Assembly: GCF_014651115.1 (NCBI RefSeq)
Contig: NZ_BMWG01000019.1
Coordinates: 62,001-126,000 of the forward strand
DNA from: Streptomyces inusitatus
GTDB lineage: Bacteria > Actinomycetota > Actinomycetes > Streptomycetales > Streptomycetaceae
DNA: 64,000 nt
Direction of reading: 5' to 3'
Shown here: positions 16,904-26,849 of the stretch, one piece after another
How positions within the stretch are numbered: the stretch's first letter is position 1
Layout of the letters: each line of letters begins with the position of its first letter
The notes under the pieces: model-generated
Databases searched by the model: none
What the model saw: only the letters and a program-made list of their open reading frames with translations
Told to the model about the DNA's origin: nothing
Made by a program: the position numbers and the translations under genes

Positions 16904-18320
16904 GTGATGCGCCTCAAAGAGGACACTCATGAGGCCAGGCAGGCGACGCTCACAGCCCGCGCCATCGCCGCCCGGCTGCCGGCCCCACTCGCCCGCGCCT
17001 GGCGCCTGAGCTGGAACACCGACCGGCGCAGCGTCCTGATCCCTCCTGGCCGTCGTCCCGCGGGCGTGGGGTGCGGTACGGGTCGCGCAGATCACCCCCA
17101 CGCCACCGCCCACCAGAGCCTCGCCGACAGCCGCCTGCGGGGCGTCCTCGCCCAGTACGCCACCGACGGCTCCACCGCCCCCGAGGTCCGCGCCTACACC
17201 ATGGCGCCTTCCTCCTCGATCAGTACCGCACCACCTCCCACCGGCTGGAGACCGAGCAGTTCGACGGTGCCCGCCGCAGCGCCCTCGTCCAGGGCGCCGG
17301 GGACCTCCTCGCCGCCGTCGCCACCATCGCGGTCTGGGCCGGGGCATCGTGTTCCTCCTGCTGAACGGGGACATGGCCGTAGCCGCCGCCGCGACCACCG
17401 TCCTGGCCGTCCGCAGCGCCAACACGGCCCTCACCGGCAGCGTCCGCGCCTCCGCCTCCCTGTTCAGCACCGGCCTCTACGTCACCGACTGGGCCAGTTT
17501 CGTGGACACCGCACCCGCCTGGGCCATGAACCGCGGCACCTCCCCCGCCCCGCCCAACGGGCCGGACGTGATCAAGGCCCGGAGCCTCGCCTTCACCTAC
17601 CCCCGCCACCGCGCCCGCCGTCAACGGCATCGACCTGACCATCCGGCGCGGCGAGGTCATCGCCCTCGTCGGGGAGAACGGGTCCGGCAAGTCCACCCTC
17701 GCCCGTCTTCTCACCGGCCTCTACCTCCCCAGCAGCGGCACCGTCACCCGGGACGGACACCCCACCGCCGACCTCGACCCGAGCACTCTGTGGCAGACCA
17801 TCGCGCTCGTCCCCCAGGACTACACCCGCTGGTCCTTCACCGCCCGGCAGAACATCACCCTCGGCCAACCCCGGCCCGGAGGCGACCAAGCCGTCCACGA
17901 AGCCGCCCGCAACGCGGGTGCCGACACCGTCCTCACGGCCCTCCCCCACGGCCCTGGACACTGGCCCGCTCCTGGTGGGGCGGCCACGACCTCTCCGGCG
18001 GCCAGTGGCAGCGCCTCGCCATCGCCCGCGGCTTCCACAAGGACGCCCCCGTCGTCGTCATGGACGAACCCGCCTCCGCCCTCGACGCCCACGCCGAGCA
18101 CCAGCTCTTCACTCGCCTGCGCACCCTAGCCGACGGCCGCGCGGCAACCCTGTTCATCACCCACCGCCTCGCCAACGCTGCTGTCGCCGACCGCGTCATC
18201 GAGTCCGGTACGTACGACGAGCTCCTCGCCACCGAGGGCTCCCAGTTCGCGGAGATGAAGAATCTTCAGGACCGCCGAGCCGACACGACCGGCTCTGTCA
18301 CAGGGGCCTTGAGCCGGTGA
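16904..18320 (+). pseudogene. ABC transporter (fused permease and ATPase), multiply frameshifted
   Basis: Pieces in at least three frames join in the order of an exporter of the lantibiotic/multidrug type. The start is RLPAPLARAWRLSWNTDRRS. The coupling region follows (GVLAQYATDGSTAPEVRAYT), then membrane helices (DLLAAVATIAVWAG, FLLLNGDMAVAAAATTVL). The ATPase shows Walker A GENGSGKST near 17680, Q-loop VPQDYTRW, signature LSGGQWQR, Walker B VVVMDEP and H-loop FITHR. Frame changes lie near 17200, 17350, 17605 and 17955, and most of the first membrane helices are missing. It cannot make a working pump. Codon use is like that of the neighbours. Confidence 0.75.
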
Positions 18321-18410
18321 ACACCGCCAGCCGGTCGCGTCGGCGACGTATGCGACCACCGCACACCTGGCGCGCATAAGCACCCCTCGCGTCACTCTGC
18401 GCAGCGCTTG

Positions 18411-18581
18411 TCAGGGCGAGGTGGTGTGTTCTTGTCGATGGCAGGCTTCTAGCGGGCGCGCTCCCGGTGCGGCTTCGGTGATGGTGCCGACGCATTCTTG
18501 GACGGGGAAGCCGGGCCGGGGCGCGGAAGTGTCGGAGACGGGCTCGAACGTCTGGGACGCGCGAAGACGGAGGGCGTGCAC
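18411..18581 (-). CDS. small hypothetical ORF, 56 aa
   Basis: GTG 18581 follows AAAGGA at a suitable distance. The product reads as VHALRLRASQTFEPVSDTSA at the start, contains FPVQECVGTITEAAPGARP and ends ACHRQEHTTSP. It has two Cys and no signal peptide. It begins about 47 bases after the stop of the P-loop kinase gene on the same strand and may be co-transcribed. The function is unknown and a chance ORF is possible. Confidence 0.3.
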   Translation of the reverse strand: MHALRLRASQTFEPVSDTSAPRPGFPVQECVGTITEAAPGARPLEACHRQEHTTSP

Positions 18582-18627
18582 GGTCCGGTCCTTTCGTCGT
18601 GGGCCCACGCACCCGATGGCCGGCAGT

Positions 18628-19197
18628 TCAGGCGGTGCCGGGGCAGCTGTGGAGGGCCGTGATCTGAGCGGCGAGGGCCGGGATGTCGATGGTCTGGAAG
18701 TCGGTGGTGTCGACGGTGAGGACCGGTCCGGGCAGGTCCAGGGGTTCGTAGCTGCCGGCCAGCAGTTCGTCGCGGAACTCGTCGGCGTTCTGGTCGTCGC
18801 AATGCCCCGGATGCCGCTCGGCCGAGGAGGAGCGGGCGGTGAACCGCTCCAGCAGTACGGGGCCGTCGGCGACGCACCGGACCTGCACCACGGCGCAGCC
18901 GGTCCGGTCGATGAGGTGGAGGAAGTCCGCGGTCGCATGGGTGGGGCGGAAGTTCGACTCGGCCAGGCAGTCCGAGCCAGCCTTCAGGGCGGCTTCGAGG
19001 AGGTTGAACAGCACGGTCGCAGACGCGGCCCCGAGCTGCTTGGAACGCTGCCGATCGGACCAGCCCAAGGTGCCGAACAAGCTCTCCTTGATCGTGTCGC
19101 GGCTGTAGAGGGGCAGGGTCAGCAGCTTGGCGAGCTTGGTGGCGAGGGCGGTCTTCCCGGTGCCGGGAGGGCCGGAGACGATGACGGCAACGGGCAT
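18628..19197 (-). CDS. P-loop kinase / AAA family ATPase, zeta-toxin-like fold, 189 aa
   Basis: A small cytoplasmic P-loop protein beginning MPVAVIVSGPPGTGKTALAT, with Walker A GPPGTGKT at residues 9-16. It continues TLPLYSRDTIKESLFGTLGW, DCLAESNFRP and a C-terminal LTVDTTDF strand. The order matches nucleotide and sugar kinases of the zeta-toxin/chloramphenicol-phosphotransferase group: short length, a D-x-I-K-E motif after the P-loop and an E-x-N-F motif. The substrate cannot be told from sequence. ATG 19197 is the first start giving a proper N-terminus. GTG 19209 is an alternative, and neither has a clear ribosome-binding site. It lies between a dnaE2 fragment and a 56-residue ORF. Confidence 0.7.
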   Translation of the reverse strand: MPVAVIVSGPPGTGKTALATKLAKLLTLPLYSRDTIKESLFGTLGWSDRQRSKQLGAASATVLFNLLEAALKAGSDCLAESNFRPTHATADFLHLIDRTGCAVVQVRCVADGPVLLERFTARSSSAERHPGHCDDQNADEFRDELLAGSYEPLDLPGPVLTVDTTDFQTIDIPALAAQITALHSCPGTA

Positions 19198-19479
19198 GCG
19201 GGTGGGCACAGGATGGTCTTCCGGGACAGGGTGAGCGTGAGGTCGGCCGACGTCTGCACGTGGAGCCGGCCGGTCAACTTCACGAAACCTACCGCCCGGT
19301 GGGAGTGAGCGCGGGGGCGGCGTGGCAGGTGAGTCATTCCAGCAGGTGAAGGCCCTCGGTGCAGACGCTGCTGCCGGAGGGCGTCGGTGACCTCGCCGGG
19401 GCTGCCGCCGACGGTCGCCAGTGCCCGTCCGGGCCCTGCGGCATGGCGGGGCCAAGGTTGCGGCGCTGGAGGTGGAACA

Positions 19480-19945
19480 GGCACGGGGGCGGCGCGGGCC
19501 GGCCCGGTGAGCGTCAGCGGTTCGAGGCGGTGGGCCAGGACGTTGATCGTGTGGCCGGCCCGCTCGGCCGTGCCGTGGATGAGGAGTCCGGGGTGGTCGA
19601 GGACGACTTGGTGGTACCGGTCCCACACGTGCGGCGGGACGATCACGTTGATCATGCCGGTCTCGTCCTCGATGTTGAGAAACACGGTGCCCTTCGCGGT
19701 GGGCGGGCGCTGGCTGTGGGTGACGAGCCCGCCGGTCAGCGCCGGGGTGCGGTCGTGGAGGAGGCGGATGTCGGCGGTGGTGGTGGCTCCGAGGCGGGTG
19801 AGGTGGCCGCGTGCGTGCTGGACGGGGTGGGAGGTGGGTGAGGCGCCGGTGGCCCACAGGTCCGCGGCGGTCTCTTCGGCGGGTGTCATGGCGGGGAGTT
19901 CGGGCGGTGCGGGTGGTTCGGCGGTGCCGGGGAGCTGTCCGTCGT
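19480..19945 (-). pseudogene. dnaE2: error-prone DNA polymerase III alpha, C-terminal fragment
   Basis: The frame reads LPAMTPAEETAADLWATG, then SPTSHPVQHARGHLTRLGA, GGLVTHSQRPPTAKGTVF, LNIEDETGMINVIVPPHV and LAHRLEPLTLTGP. This is the OB-fold end of DnaE2 (ImuC), the SOS-induced translesion polymerase. The roughly 900 upstream residues with the polymerase active site are gone. The frame then runs on into unrelated sequence. Upstream, toward 20100, only weak similarity in mixed frames remains. Confidence 0.75.
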
Positions 19946-20111
19946 GAGTGTGGGCGAGCGGGCTCGCGCTCCTGGCAGGCGTGGTTCGCTCTCGCCGCAT
20001 TCGCCGCCGGGCCCCGCGGCACGAGCGGCAGGAGCGTGGCCCGGCCGCAGGCGCCGCGGCAGAGAAGCCGGGGGGAGTGCTGTGGCGGCGGCTGGCATAC
20101 ATCGATGCGGT

Positions 20112-20190
20112 GTGGGCTTCCGGAGGGCGGCAGCCGACTGCGGGTGGGCTTCCGGAGGGCGGCAGCCGACTGCGGGTGGGCTTCCGCCGT
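20112..20190. repeat. 32-bp tandem repeat, about 2.5 copies
   Basis: GTGGGCTTCCGGAGGGCGGC begins at 20112, 20144 and 20176, a 32-base period. The first two units match completely and the third breaks off within GTGGGCTTCCG. It lies upstream of the dnaE2 fragment and has no coding meaning now. Confidence 0.8.
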
Positions 20191-20544
20191 CTCTTCCGCA
20201 CCCACTCCGGAGCCCTGCTCGCAGCTCCGGCCAGAACCGGCCACGCCTGCCGGCTCCCGCTGCCCGAGATCCAGCCCCTCCTCGCTGCGCGCCTCAGGGC
20301 CGGGCTGGTGATCCCGCCGCGAGTCCCCGAACTCGGTGGATCGCGTACATCCTCACCGTTCTCGCCCTGGGAAGGCCGCTCTCCCGAGCCACGCTCAGCG
20401 GCGGGCAGGAGAGAGGGGACCCGGTCCGACTCCCCTCGGGCAACTCGGACCCCACGTCGCACTCGGGAACATGGCGGACGCACATCTTGCCGTCACAGCA
20501 AGCCATACGGACCATTCGATTTGCTTTCGCAACAACCCCATCCC

Positions 20545-20562
20545 ATGTGATGGGCATCACAT
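20545..20562. promoter_or_regulatory. CRP-type palindrome upstream of the RHS gene
   Basis: ATGTGATGGGCATCACAT is a perfect inverted repeat and fits TGTGA-N6-TCACA, the CRP/FNR-family half-site spacing. It lies about 125 bases upstream of the RHS start, in the most AT-rich segment of the region. A Crp-family protein could control the toxin gene. Confidence 0.5.
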
Positions 20563-20684
20563 TTCATGAGTGGTTGCATTGTCGCCCATACAGTGAATTG
20601 GTGCAGTTTTGGATCATTATCCACCTCGATAGCTTCACAGGTAAATCACAGGTGCGATGGGTGAAGCCAGGAGGTATGGGATAT

Positions 20685-23600
20685 ATGAAGATCAGTTTTC
20701 TCGCGCCGAATGAGCGCGCCGGGCCCCGGCCGAGAGTGGGCGTCGGCTACTTAGCCGGCGGGCTCGCACTGGCCCTGGCGGCGACCCTGGTCGACGCCAA
20801 CAGTGCCGCGATGGCGGCGGTGCCGAAAACACCTGCCGCGCCCAAGAAGGCCGCGGCGACGCAGGCTGCCGACATTTCGTCCGCGCGGGTGGCGGCGCGG
20901 CTGTCGGGCAAGCGCGTGGAAGCCCTCTCGGAGCGTACGGAGACGTCGACGACGTGGGTGAACAAGGACGGTTCTCTCACCACGGATCTGTCAGCGGGGC
21001 CGGTCCGGTTCAAGGACAGGGCCTCTGGTGAGTGGCAGGACGTCGACCTCGATCTGGTCAGGGCGGCCGGCGGCGCGGTGGAGTCGAAGGCTCACCCCCG
21101 GGGGCTGGCCCTCGCCGGGAAGACGGGGACTCCGGCCCGTTCGCTGGCGGCCACCCGGACGGCGAAGGCCACCGACCTCGTCACCCTCGGCGAGGGCGAC
21201 CAGCGGATCACCCTCCAGTGGAAGGGCGGACTCCCTGCCCCGACCCTGACTGGGACACGCGCCGAGTACGTCAACGCCGTACCCGGCGCGGACGTGGTCG
21301 TCGAGGCCACCCGCACCGGCTTCGAACAGTACGTCGAAATCAAGCAGCGCCCGGCCACCGCCGGGTACACCTACACCCTGCCGCTGAAGGCCGAGGGCCT
21401 CAAGGCCAAGCAGCTCGCCGACGGCAGTGTGCGGTTCACCGACAGGAAGAACAAGGTCAGGGCGGTGATGCCCGCGCCCGTGATGTGGGACGCCACCGTC
21501 GATCCCCTCTCCGGTGAGCACACCCGCCGCGTCCCGGTCGCGATGAAGGCCGTCAAGACCAAGGGCGGTGTCGACCTGGTCATCACCCCGGACGCGAAGT
21601 TCCTCGCCGACCCCAAGACGAAGTACCCGGTGACAGTCGACCCGTCGACCTCAGCCCTGGGCAACGTCTTCGACACCTACGTCCAGCAGGGCGAGACCGT
21701 CGACTGGTCCGGCGACACCGAGCTCGACCTCGGCAACCCCGGCACGACCAACCCGAACGGGACCGCCCGTACCGCCCGTTCGTTCATCTCCTGGGACACC
21801 ACACCGATCCGGGACGCGCTGATCACCAACGCCACCCTGTCGCTGTGGAACTTCCACTCGGGCAACGCCACCTGCGTAGCCCAGCCGTGGGAGGTCTGGT
21901 CCGCCGGAGCCGCAACCACCTCCTCACGCTGGACCGCCCAGCCCGCCTGGACCGCGAAGAGGGCCACCTCCACCGAGACCAGGGGCCGCCCCGTCTGCAC
22001 CGGTGCCCCAGACGGCTGGATCAACGCCGATGTGGGCACCCTCGTCCAGGAGTGGACCTCCGCGCAGGCCACCCGAGGCCACCTCGGGCTGCGCGCCACC
22101 AGCGAGACGGACACCGCCCAGTGGAAGCGGGTGAACTCCGCCAACGCGGCCTCCAACCCGCCGAAGCTGACGGTGTCGTACAACTACCGCCCCCGGACCG
22201 GCACCATGCAGGAGGCCGGACCCCCGTACTTCTCCCACGGGGGCGACTACACCGTCAACACCCTGCGGCCGGTCCTGCGCGACAGTTTCGTCGACGCCGA
22301 CGGCGACAAGGTCAACAGCACCTTCCAGATCTTCGACAGCGTCACCGACACCCAGGTGGGCGCTCTTCGCGTCTCACCGTACGTGCCTTCCGGCGCGGTG
22401 GCCTCGATCACGGTGGCGGCCGGCGTGCTGACCAACGGCAGGACGTACAAGTTCCGGACCAACCCCTCCGACGGGGCCCACTACAACCTGGCCTGGTCGC
22501 CGTGGAGGACGTTCACCGTCGACACCAGTGCGCCCTCCGCGCCGACGGGGATCACCTCCACCGACTACCCGCCCACCGCCTGGGTCAAGGGCGCCGGACA
22601 GACCGGTGTCTTCACCGTCACCCCGCCCGCCGCCGACCACAACTGGCTGGAGTGGTCGCTGGACGGCGTGACCTGGACCAAGGTCACCACCGACGGAACC
22701 GGCGGAGCCAGGAACATCGGCATCGCCCCGCCCAAGGACGGCACCCACACCCTCCAGGTCCGCGCCGTCGACAAGGCCGACAACAAGTCCGAGCCGGTCG
22801 AGTACACCTTCCACGCCGGACCCGGCGGCTTCATCCAACCCACCGACGGCGAGCGCACCGCACACCGGCTGCCGCTGGTCGCCGAGGCCGACGCGACGGC
22901 GTACGACAGCGTCTCCTTCTACTGGCGGCGTTCCGCCGCCGACCTCTGGAGGCCGATCCCCGCAGGCGACGTCACCTCCGCCGGCACCCCGCTGACCGGC
23001 TGGCCCGTCGCGCTCACCGCGGGCAAGAACGCACCCCTGGTGTGGAAGACCACCGACACCGTCAACCTCGACGGCACCGTTCAGCTCAAGGCCGACTTCA
23101 CCGGAGCGGGCTCAGCGGCCGGCTCCACCCAGTCCCTGACCGTGGTCGTCGACCGCAACGCCACTGACGCCGCCGCAGATCAGGTGGGCCCGGGTTCGGT
23201 GAACCTGATCACCGGGGACTACACACTGTCGGCCAACGACACCTCCGAGTTCGGGCTGTCCACCTCCCGCACCGCTTCATCCCGTGAGCCGGACAAGGGC
23301 GCCACCCAGGCGGGGCAGGCTCCCATCTTCGGCGAGGAGTGGGTGTCCGGCACCGTCGCCGAGCTGACGGAGTCCGCCTACTCGCACATACGCAAGATCT
23401 CCGACACCGCGGTCGCGGTCGTCGGCTCGGACGGTTCGGAGACGTACTTCACCGCCAACGCGGCGTCGAACGGCTGGATCCCCGAACCCGGCTCCGAGCA
23501 CCTGACCCTGCAGGGCAGCACCACCGGCTCGTTCACCCTGTCGAACACGGACGGCACGGTGAACGTCTTCACCAAGCCGGACCCCACGGTGCCGACATGG

Positions 23601-26600
23601 CAGGTGTCCTCCACCCTGCGCAACGGCCTGACCAACTCCACCACCACGGTGGTCTCCGAGACGACCTCCCACAACGGGCTGCCCGTCGCCCGACCGAAGT
23701 GGATCATCGCGCCGACCTCGGCCGTCACAGCCGCCGAGTGCGCGGCCAACCCCGCCGCCAAGGGCTGTCGGGTACTGGAGTTCCAGTACCCGACCACCAC
23801 CACCGCCATCGATGGCGTCCTCGGTGACATGGTCGGCCGGGTGAAGGCGATCCGGCTGTGGGCCACCGAGCCCGGTGCGGCGACCTCCACGGCCCTCAAC
23901 GTCGCCTCATACGCCTACGACTCCGCCGGCCGGCTGCGCGAGACCTGGAACCCGCGGATCTCACCAGCGCTGAAGACGGCCTACGCTTACGACGCCGCAG
24001 GCCGCGTCACCCAGCTCACCCCTCCCGGCGAACTTCCGTGGACCTTCACCTACGGCACCGCCGGCGGCGCGTCCACCGCAGGCGCCGGGATGCTGCTGAA
24101 GGCCTCCCGCTCCGGACTCCAGCAGGGCACCGCCGACGTGGAGCAGGGCACCGCGACCATATCCGTGGTCTACGGCGTACCGCTGACCGGCGTCAACGCC
24201 CCCTACGCCATGGGCACGGCCGACGTCAGGACCTGGGGACAGACCGACACCCCCACCGACGCCACCGCCCTCTTCCCGGCCGACTCCGTACCGGCCTCCC
24301 ACACCGGCGGGTCGCTCACCGCCACCGACTACGCCCGGGCCGAGGTCCACTATCTCGACGTCTCCGGCCGCGAGGTCAACTCCGCCGCACCCGGCGGCCA
24401 CATCTCCACCACCGAGCACGACCGCTTCGGCAACACCATCAGCAAACTGAGCCCCGGGAACCGCGCCGTCGCACTCGGCCTCACCCCGCGAGACCAGGCC
24501 ACCCAGGCCGAACTGGGCATCGCCCAGCTCTCCACCACGGGCCGCGCGGAGCTGCTGACCACCCGCTCGGTATACGACCAGAGCGGCACCCGCGAGACCG
24601 ACCGGTTCGGGCCGCTGCGCCGGATCGACCTGACGGCGGACCTGAAGTCCGGCACCACCACCCTGGTGCCGTCCGGCACCTCGGTCACCGCCCGTCCCTG
24701 GACGGTCAACGAGTACGACGGGGGACGCCCCACCGACGGTACAGCGGTGATCAAGGACCAGGTCACCAAGGCCGTCGCGGGCGCCGAAGTACGCGGATAC
24801 CCCGGTCTCCGGGGAGAGGGTCACACGACGCAGACCGTGTACGACTGGGCCAAGGGGCTCGCTGTCCAGGCGGTCAAGGACCCCGGCGACCTCGCGATCA
24901 CCGAGGCGACCGAGTACGACGCCCAGGGCCGCATCGTCAAGCAGCTGCTCCCCGGAGCGGGCGGCACGGACGCGGCGACCCGCGCGACCGCATACTGGTC
25001 CGCGACCGGAACCGGAACCTGCCGGGGCCGCCCCGAATGGGCCGACCTGATCTGCTCCACCGGACCGGCCGGCACGATCACCGGCGGCGGCGCGCACCCG
25101 GATCAGCTCCCGACCACGACCAGCGAGTACGACTGGTACGGCAACACCGCCAAGACCACCGAGACCGCGAACGGCGTCACCCGGACCACCACCACGGCCT
25201 ATGACGACGCCGGCCGCCGTACCGCGGTCGTCATCAGCGGCGGAGTCGGGGACACGCCGCCGACGACCGCCTACGAGTACGCGACGAGCGGCGGACAGGT
25301 GGCGAGGATCACCTCGCCGACCGGCGGAACGATCACCAAGGCGTACGACCGGCTCGGTCGCGTGATCTCGTACACCGACGCCGACGGCGGTGTCACCACC
25401 ACCGAGTACGACCTCCTGGACCGGCGGGTCCGGGTCGCGGACTCGGTTCCCTCCGCAGTCACCTACACCTACGACCACACCGCCGAACCCCGCGGTCTGG
25501 TCACCCGGTCCACCGACTCGGTCGCCGGTCACTTCCAGGCCACCTACGACTCCGACGGCTCGGTCCTGACGGAGAAGCTGCCGGGCGGTTACACCCTCAC
25601 CCGACGCGAGGACACCGCCGACTCCCCGGTGGAGCTGGTGTACACCCGCGACAGCGACGGCACGACCGTGTACTCCGACACGGTGACCCGATCGGTCCAC
25701 GGTCAGATCACCACACACTCCGGCTGGTCCAACCAGGACTATCGCTACGACGCGACGGGCCGGCTGACCACGGTCGAGGACACTGTGGACACCGTCTGCA
25801 CCCGGCGTGGTTACGCTTTCGACGCACGCTCCAACCGCACATCGCTGGCCAAGGCGACCGGCACCCCCGGCGCGGACTGCCCGGCGGGCGCGGGGACCTC
25901 CACCACCCACGCATACGACAGCGCCGACCGGGTGGCCGACGCCGGGTACGCCTACGACGCCCTGGGACGCAGCACCACAGTTCCCGGCAATGGCACGATC
26001 GAGTACTACGCCAACGACCTCGTCCGCCGGCAGACCGTTAACGGCGAGCGCCAGACCTGGCAGCTCGACGCCCAGCAGCGCTTCCGCTCCTGGACGAGCG
26101 AGACCGGCAGCGGCTCCGCCTGGACGCAGACCGCGTCGAAGCGCAACCACTACGACAGCGACGGCGACAACCCGCGCTGGATCGTCGAGGACACGGCCAA
26201 CGGGGCTCTGAGCCGCAACGTCGACTCCACGACGGGTGAGCTGGGAGCCGTCACCGACAAGACCGGTCAGGTCACTCTCCAACTGGCCAACGTCCACGGC
26301 GACATCTCCCTGCTCCTCCCGCTGGACGCCGCTCAGGCCCCGCTCGCGCTGGACAGCGACGAGTACGGAAACATGCGGTCCAGCCCAGTGGCGACCCGCT
26401 ACGACTGGCTCGGAGCCAAGCAGCGCTCCACTGAGACACTCACGGGCGTAGCCCTGATGGGCGTCCGCCTCTACAACCCCACGACCGGCCGGTTCCTCTC
26501 GGCCGACCCGGTGTACGGAGGAAACGCGAACTCCTACATCTATCCCGCGGATCCCGTGAACATGTACGACCTCACGGGTATGTACAGCGTCAGCCGGAGC

Positions 26601-26843
26601 TGGTACAAGATTTCCGTCACCCTCTCGAAGAGGGAGAACGAAGCTGTGATGAGCGGCGGAGGCTATGCCGCGGCGTTTCTCGGCGGCATCAAGAAGATGG
26701 GCTTCTGGGGACGCATCGCCTACCACGCCTTCCTGGGCTTCGGGACCCTCGCCTGGCTCGCCAGTCGCCAAGGAAAGTGCCTGCGGGTAACCGTCAGTTT
26801 CATGCGCCCCTACCCGAGTTTCGCGAAGTGCGCAAAGAGGTGA
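20685..26843 (+). CDS. RHS/YD-repeat polymorphic toxin, exported, 2052 aa
   Basis: A giant secreted protein. ATG 20685 is chosen because AGGAGGT lies 9 bases upstream. The other ATG, at 20676, touches the ribosome-binding site. The signal region reads VGVGYLAGGLALALAATLVD. Residues about 60-310 match the amidase-type protein at 10 kb. A DNRLRE-type beta domain spans about 325-495 and fibronectin-like domains about 610-720. YD/RHS repeats run from about 1060 to 1900 (e.g. YAYDSAGRLRETWNPR, YDDAGRRTAV). The RHS core RLYNPTTGRFLSADPV lies near 1928 and ends NMYDLTG near 1963. The last 88 residues are a variable tip with the hydrophobic stretch GGGYAAAFLGGI, then IAYHAFLGFGTLAWLAS, and two Cys near the end. 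In this family the shell encloses a C-terminal toxin. A membrane-active tip fits here, and a two-helix protein follows. Confidence 0.9.
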   Translation: MKISFLAPNERAGPRPRVGVGYLAGGLALALAATLVDANSAAMAAVPKTPAAPKKAAATQAADISSARVAARLSGKRVEALSERTETSTTWVNKDGSLTTDLSAGPVRFKDRASGEWQDVDLDLVRAAGGAVESKAHPRGLALAGKTGTPARSLAATRTAKATDLVTLGEGDQRITLQWKGGLPAPTLTGTRAEYVNAVPGADVVVEATRTGFEQYVEIKQRPATAGYTYTLPLKAEGLKAKQLADGSVRFTDRKNKVRAVMPAPVMWDATVDPLSGEHTRRVPVAMKAVKTKGGVDLVITPDAKFLADPKTKYPVTVDPSTSALGNVFDTYVQQGETVDWSGDTELDLGNPGTTNPNGTARTARSFISWDTTPIRDALITNATLSLWNFHSGNATCVAQPWEVWSAGAATTSSRWTAQPAWTAKRATSTETRGRPVCTGAPDGWINADVGTLVQEWTSAQATRGHLGLRATSETDTAQWKRVNSANAASNPPKLTVSYNYRPRTGTMQEAGPPYFSHGGDYTVNTLRPVLRDSFVDADGDKVNSTFQIFDSVTDTQVGALRVSPYVPSGAVASITVAAGVLTNGRTYKFRTNPSDGAHYNLAWSPWRTFTVDTSAPSAPTGITSTDYPPTAWVKGAGQTGVFTVTPPAADHNWLEWSLDGVTWTKVTTDGTGGARNIGIAPPKDGTHTLQVRAVDKADNKSEPVEYTFHAGPGGFIQPTDGERTAHRLPLVAEADATAYDSVSFYWRRSAADLWRPIPAGDVTSAGTPLTGWPVALTAGKNAPLVWKTTDTVNLDGTVQLKADFTGAGSAAGSTQSLTVVVDRNATDAAADQVGPGSVNLITGDYTLSANDTSEFGLSTSRTASSREPDKGATQAGQAPIFGEEWVSGTVAELTESAYSHIRKISDTAVAVVGSDGSETYFTANAASNGWIPEPGSEHLTLQGSTTGSFTLSNTDGTVNVFTKPDPTVPTWQVSSTLRNGLTNSTTTVVSETTSHNGLPVARPKWIIAPTSAVTAAECAANPAAKGCRVLEFQYPTTTTAIDGVLGDMVGRVKAIRLWATEPGAATSTALNVASYAYDSAGRLRETWNPRISPALKTAYAYDAAGRVTQLTPPGELPWTFTYGTAGGASTAGAGMLLKASRSGLQQGTADVEQGTATISVVYGVPLTGVNAPYAMGTADVRTWGQTDTPTDATALFPADSVPASHTGGSLTATDYARAEVHYLDVSGREVNSAAPGGHISTTEHDRFGNTISKLSPGNRAVALGLTPRDQATQAELGIAQLSTTGRAELLTTRSVYDQSGTRETDRFGPLRRIDLTADLKSGTTTLVPSGTSVTARPWTVNEYDGGRPTDGTAVIKDQVTKAVAGAEVRGYPGLRGEGHTTQTVYDWAKGLAVQAVKDPGDLAITEATEYDAQGRIVKQLLPGAGGTDAATRATAYWSATGTGTCRGRPEWADLICSTGPAGTITGGGAHPDQLPTTTSEYDWYGNTAKTTETANGVTRTTTTAYDDAGRRTAVVISGGVGDTPPTTAYEYATSGGQVARITSPTGGTITKAYDRLGRVISYTDADGGVTTTEYDLLDRRVRVADSVPSAVTYTYDHTAEPRGLVTRSTDSVAGHFQATYDSDGSVLTEKLPGGYTLTRREDTADSPVELVYTRDSDGTTVYSDTVTRSVHGQITTHSGWSNQDYRYDATGRLTTVEDTVDTVCTRRGYAFDARSNRTSLAKATGTPGADCPAGAGTSTTHAYDSADRVADAGYAYDALGRSTTVPGNGTIEYYANDLVRRQTVNGERQTWQLDAQQRFRSWTSETGSGSAWTQTASKRNHYDSDGDNPRWIVEDTANGALSRNVDSTTGELGAVTDKTGQVTLQLANVHGDISLLLPLDAAQAPLALDSDEYGNMRSSPVATRYDWLGAKQRSTETLTGVALMGVRLYNPTTGRFLSADPVYGGNANSYIYPADPVNMYDLTGMYSVSRSWYKISVTLSKRENEAVMSGGGYAAAFLGGIKKMGFWGRIAYHAFLGFGTLAWLASRQGKCLRVTVSFMRPYPSFAKCAKR

Positions 26844-26849
26844 CAGCGG

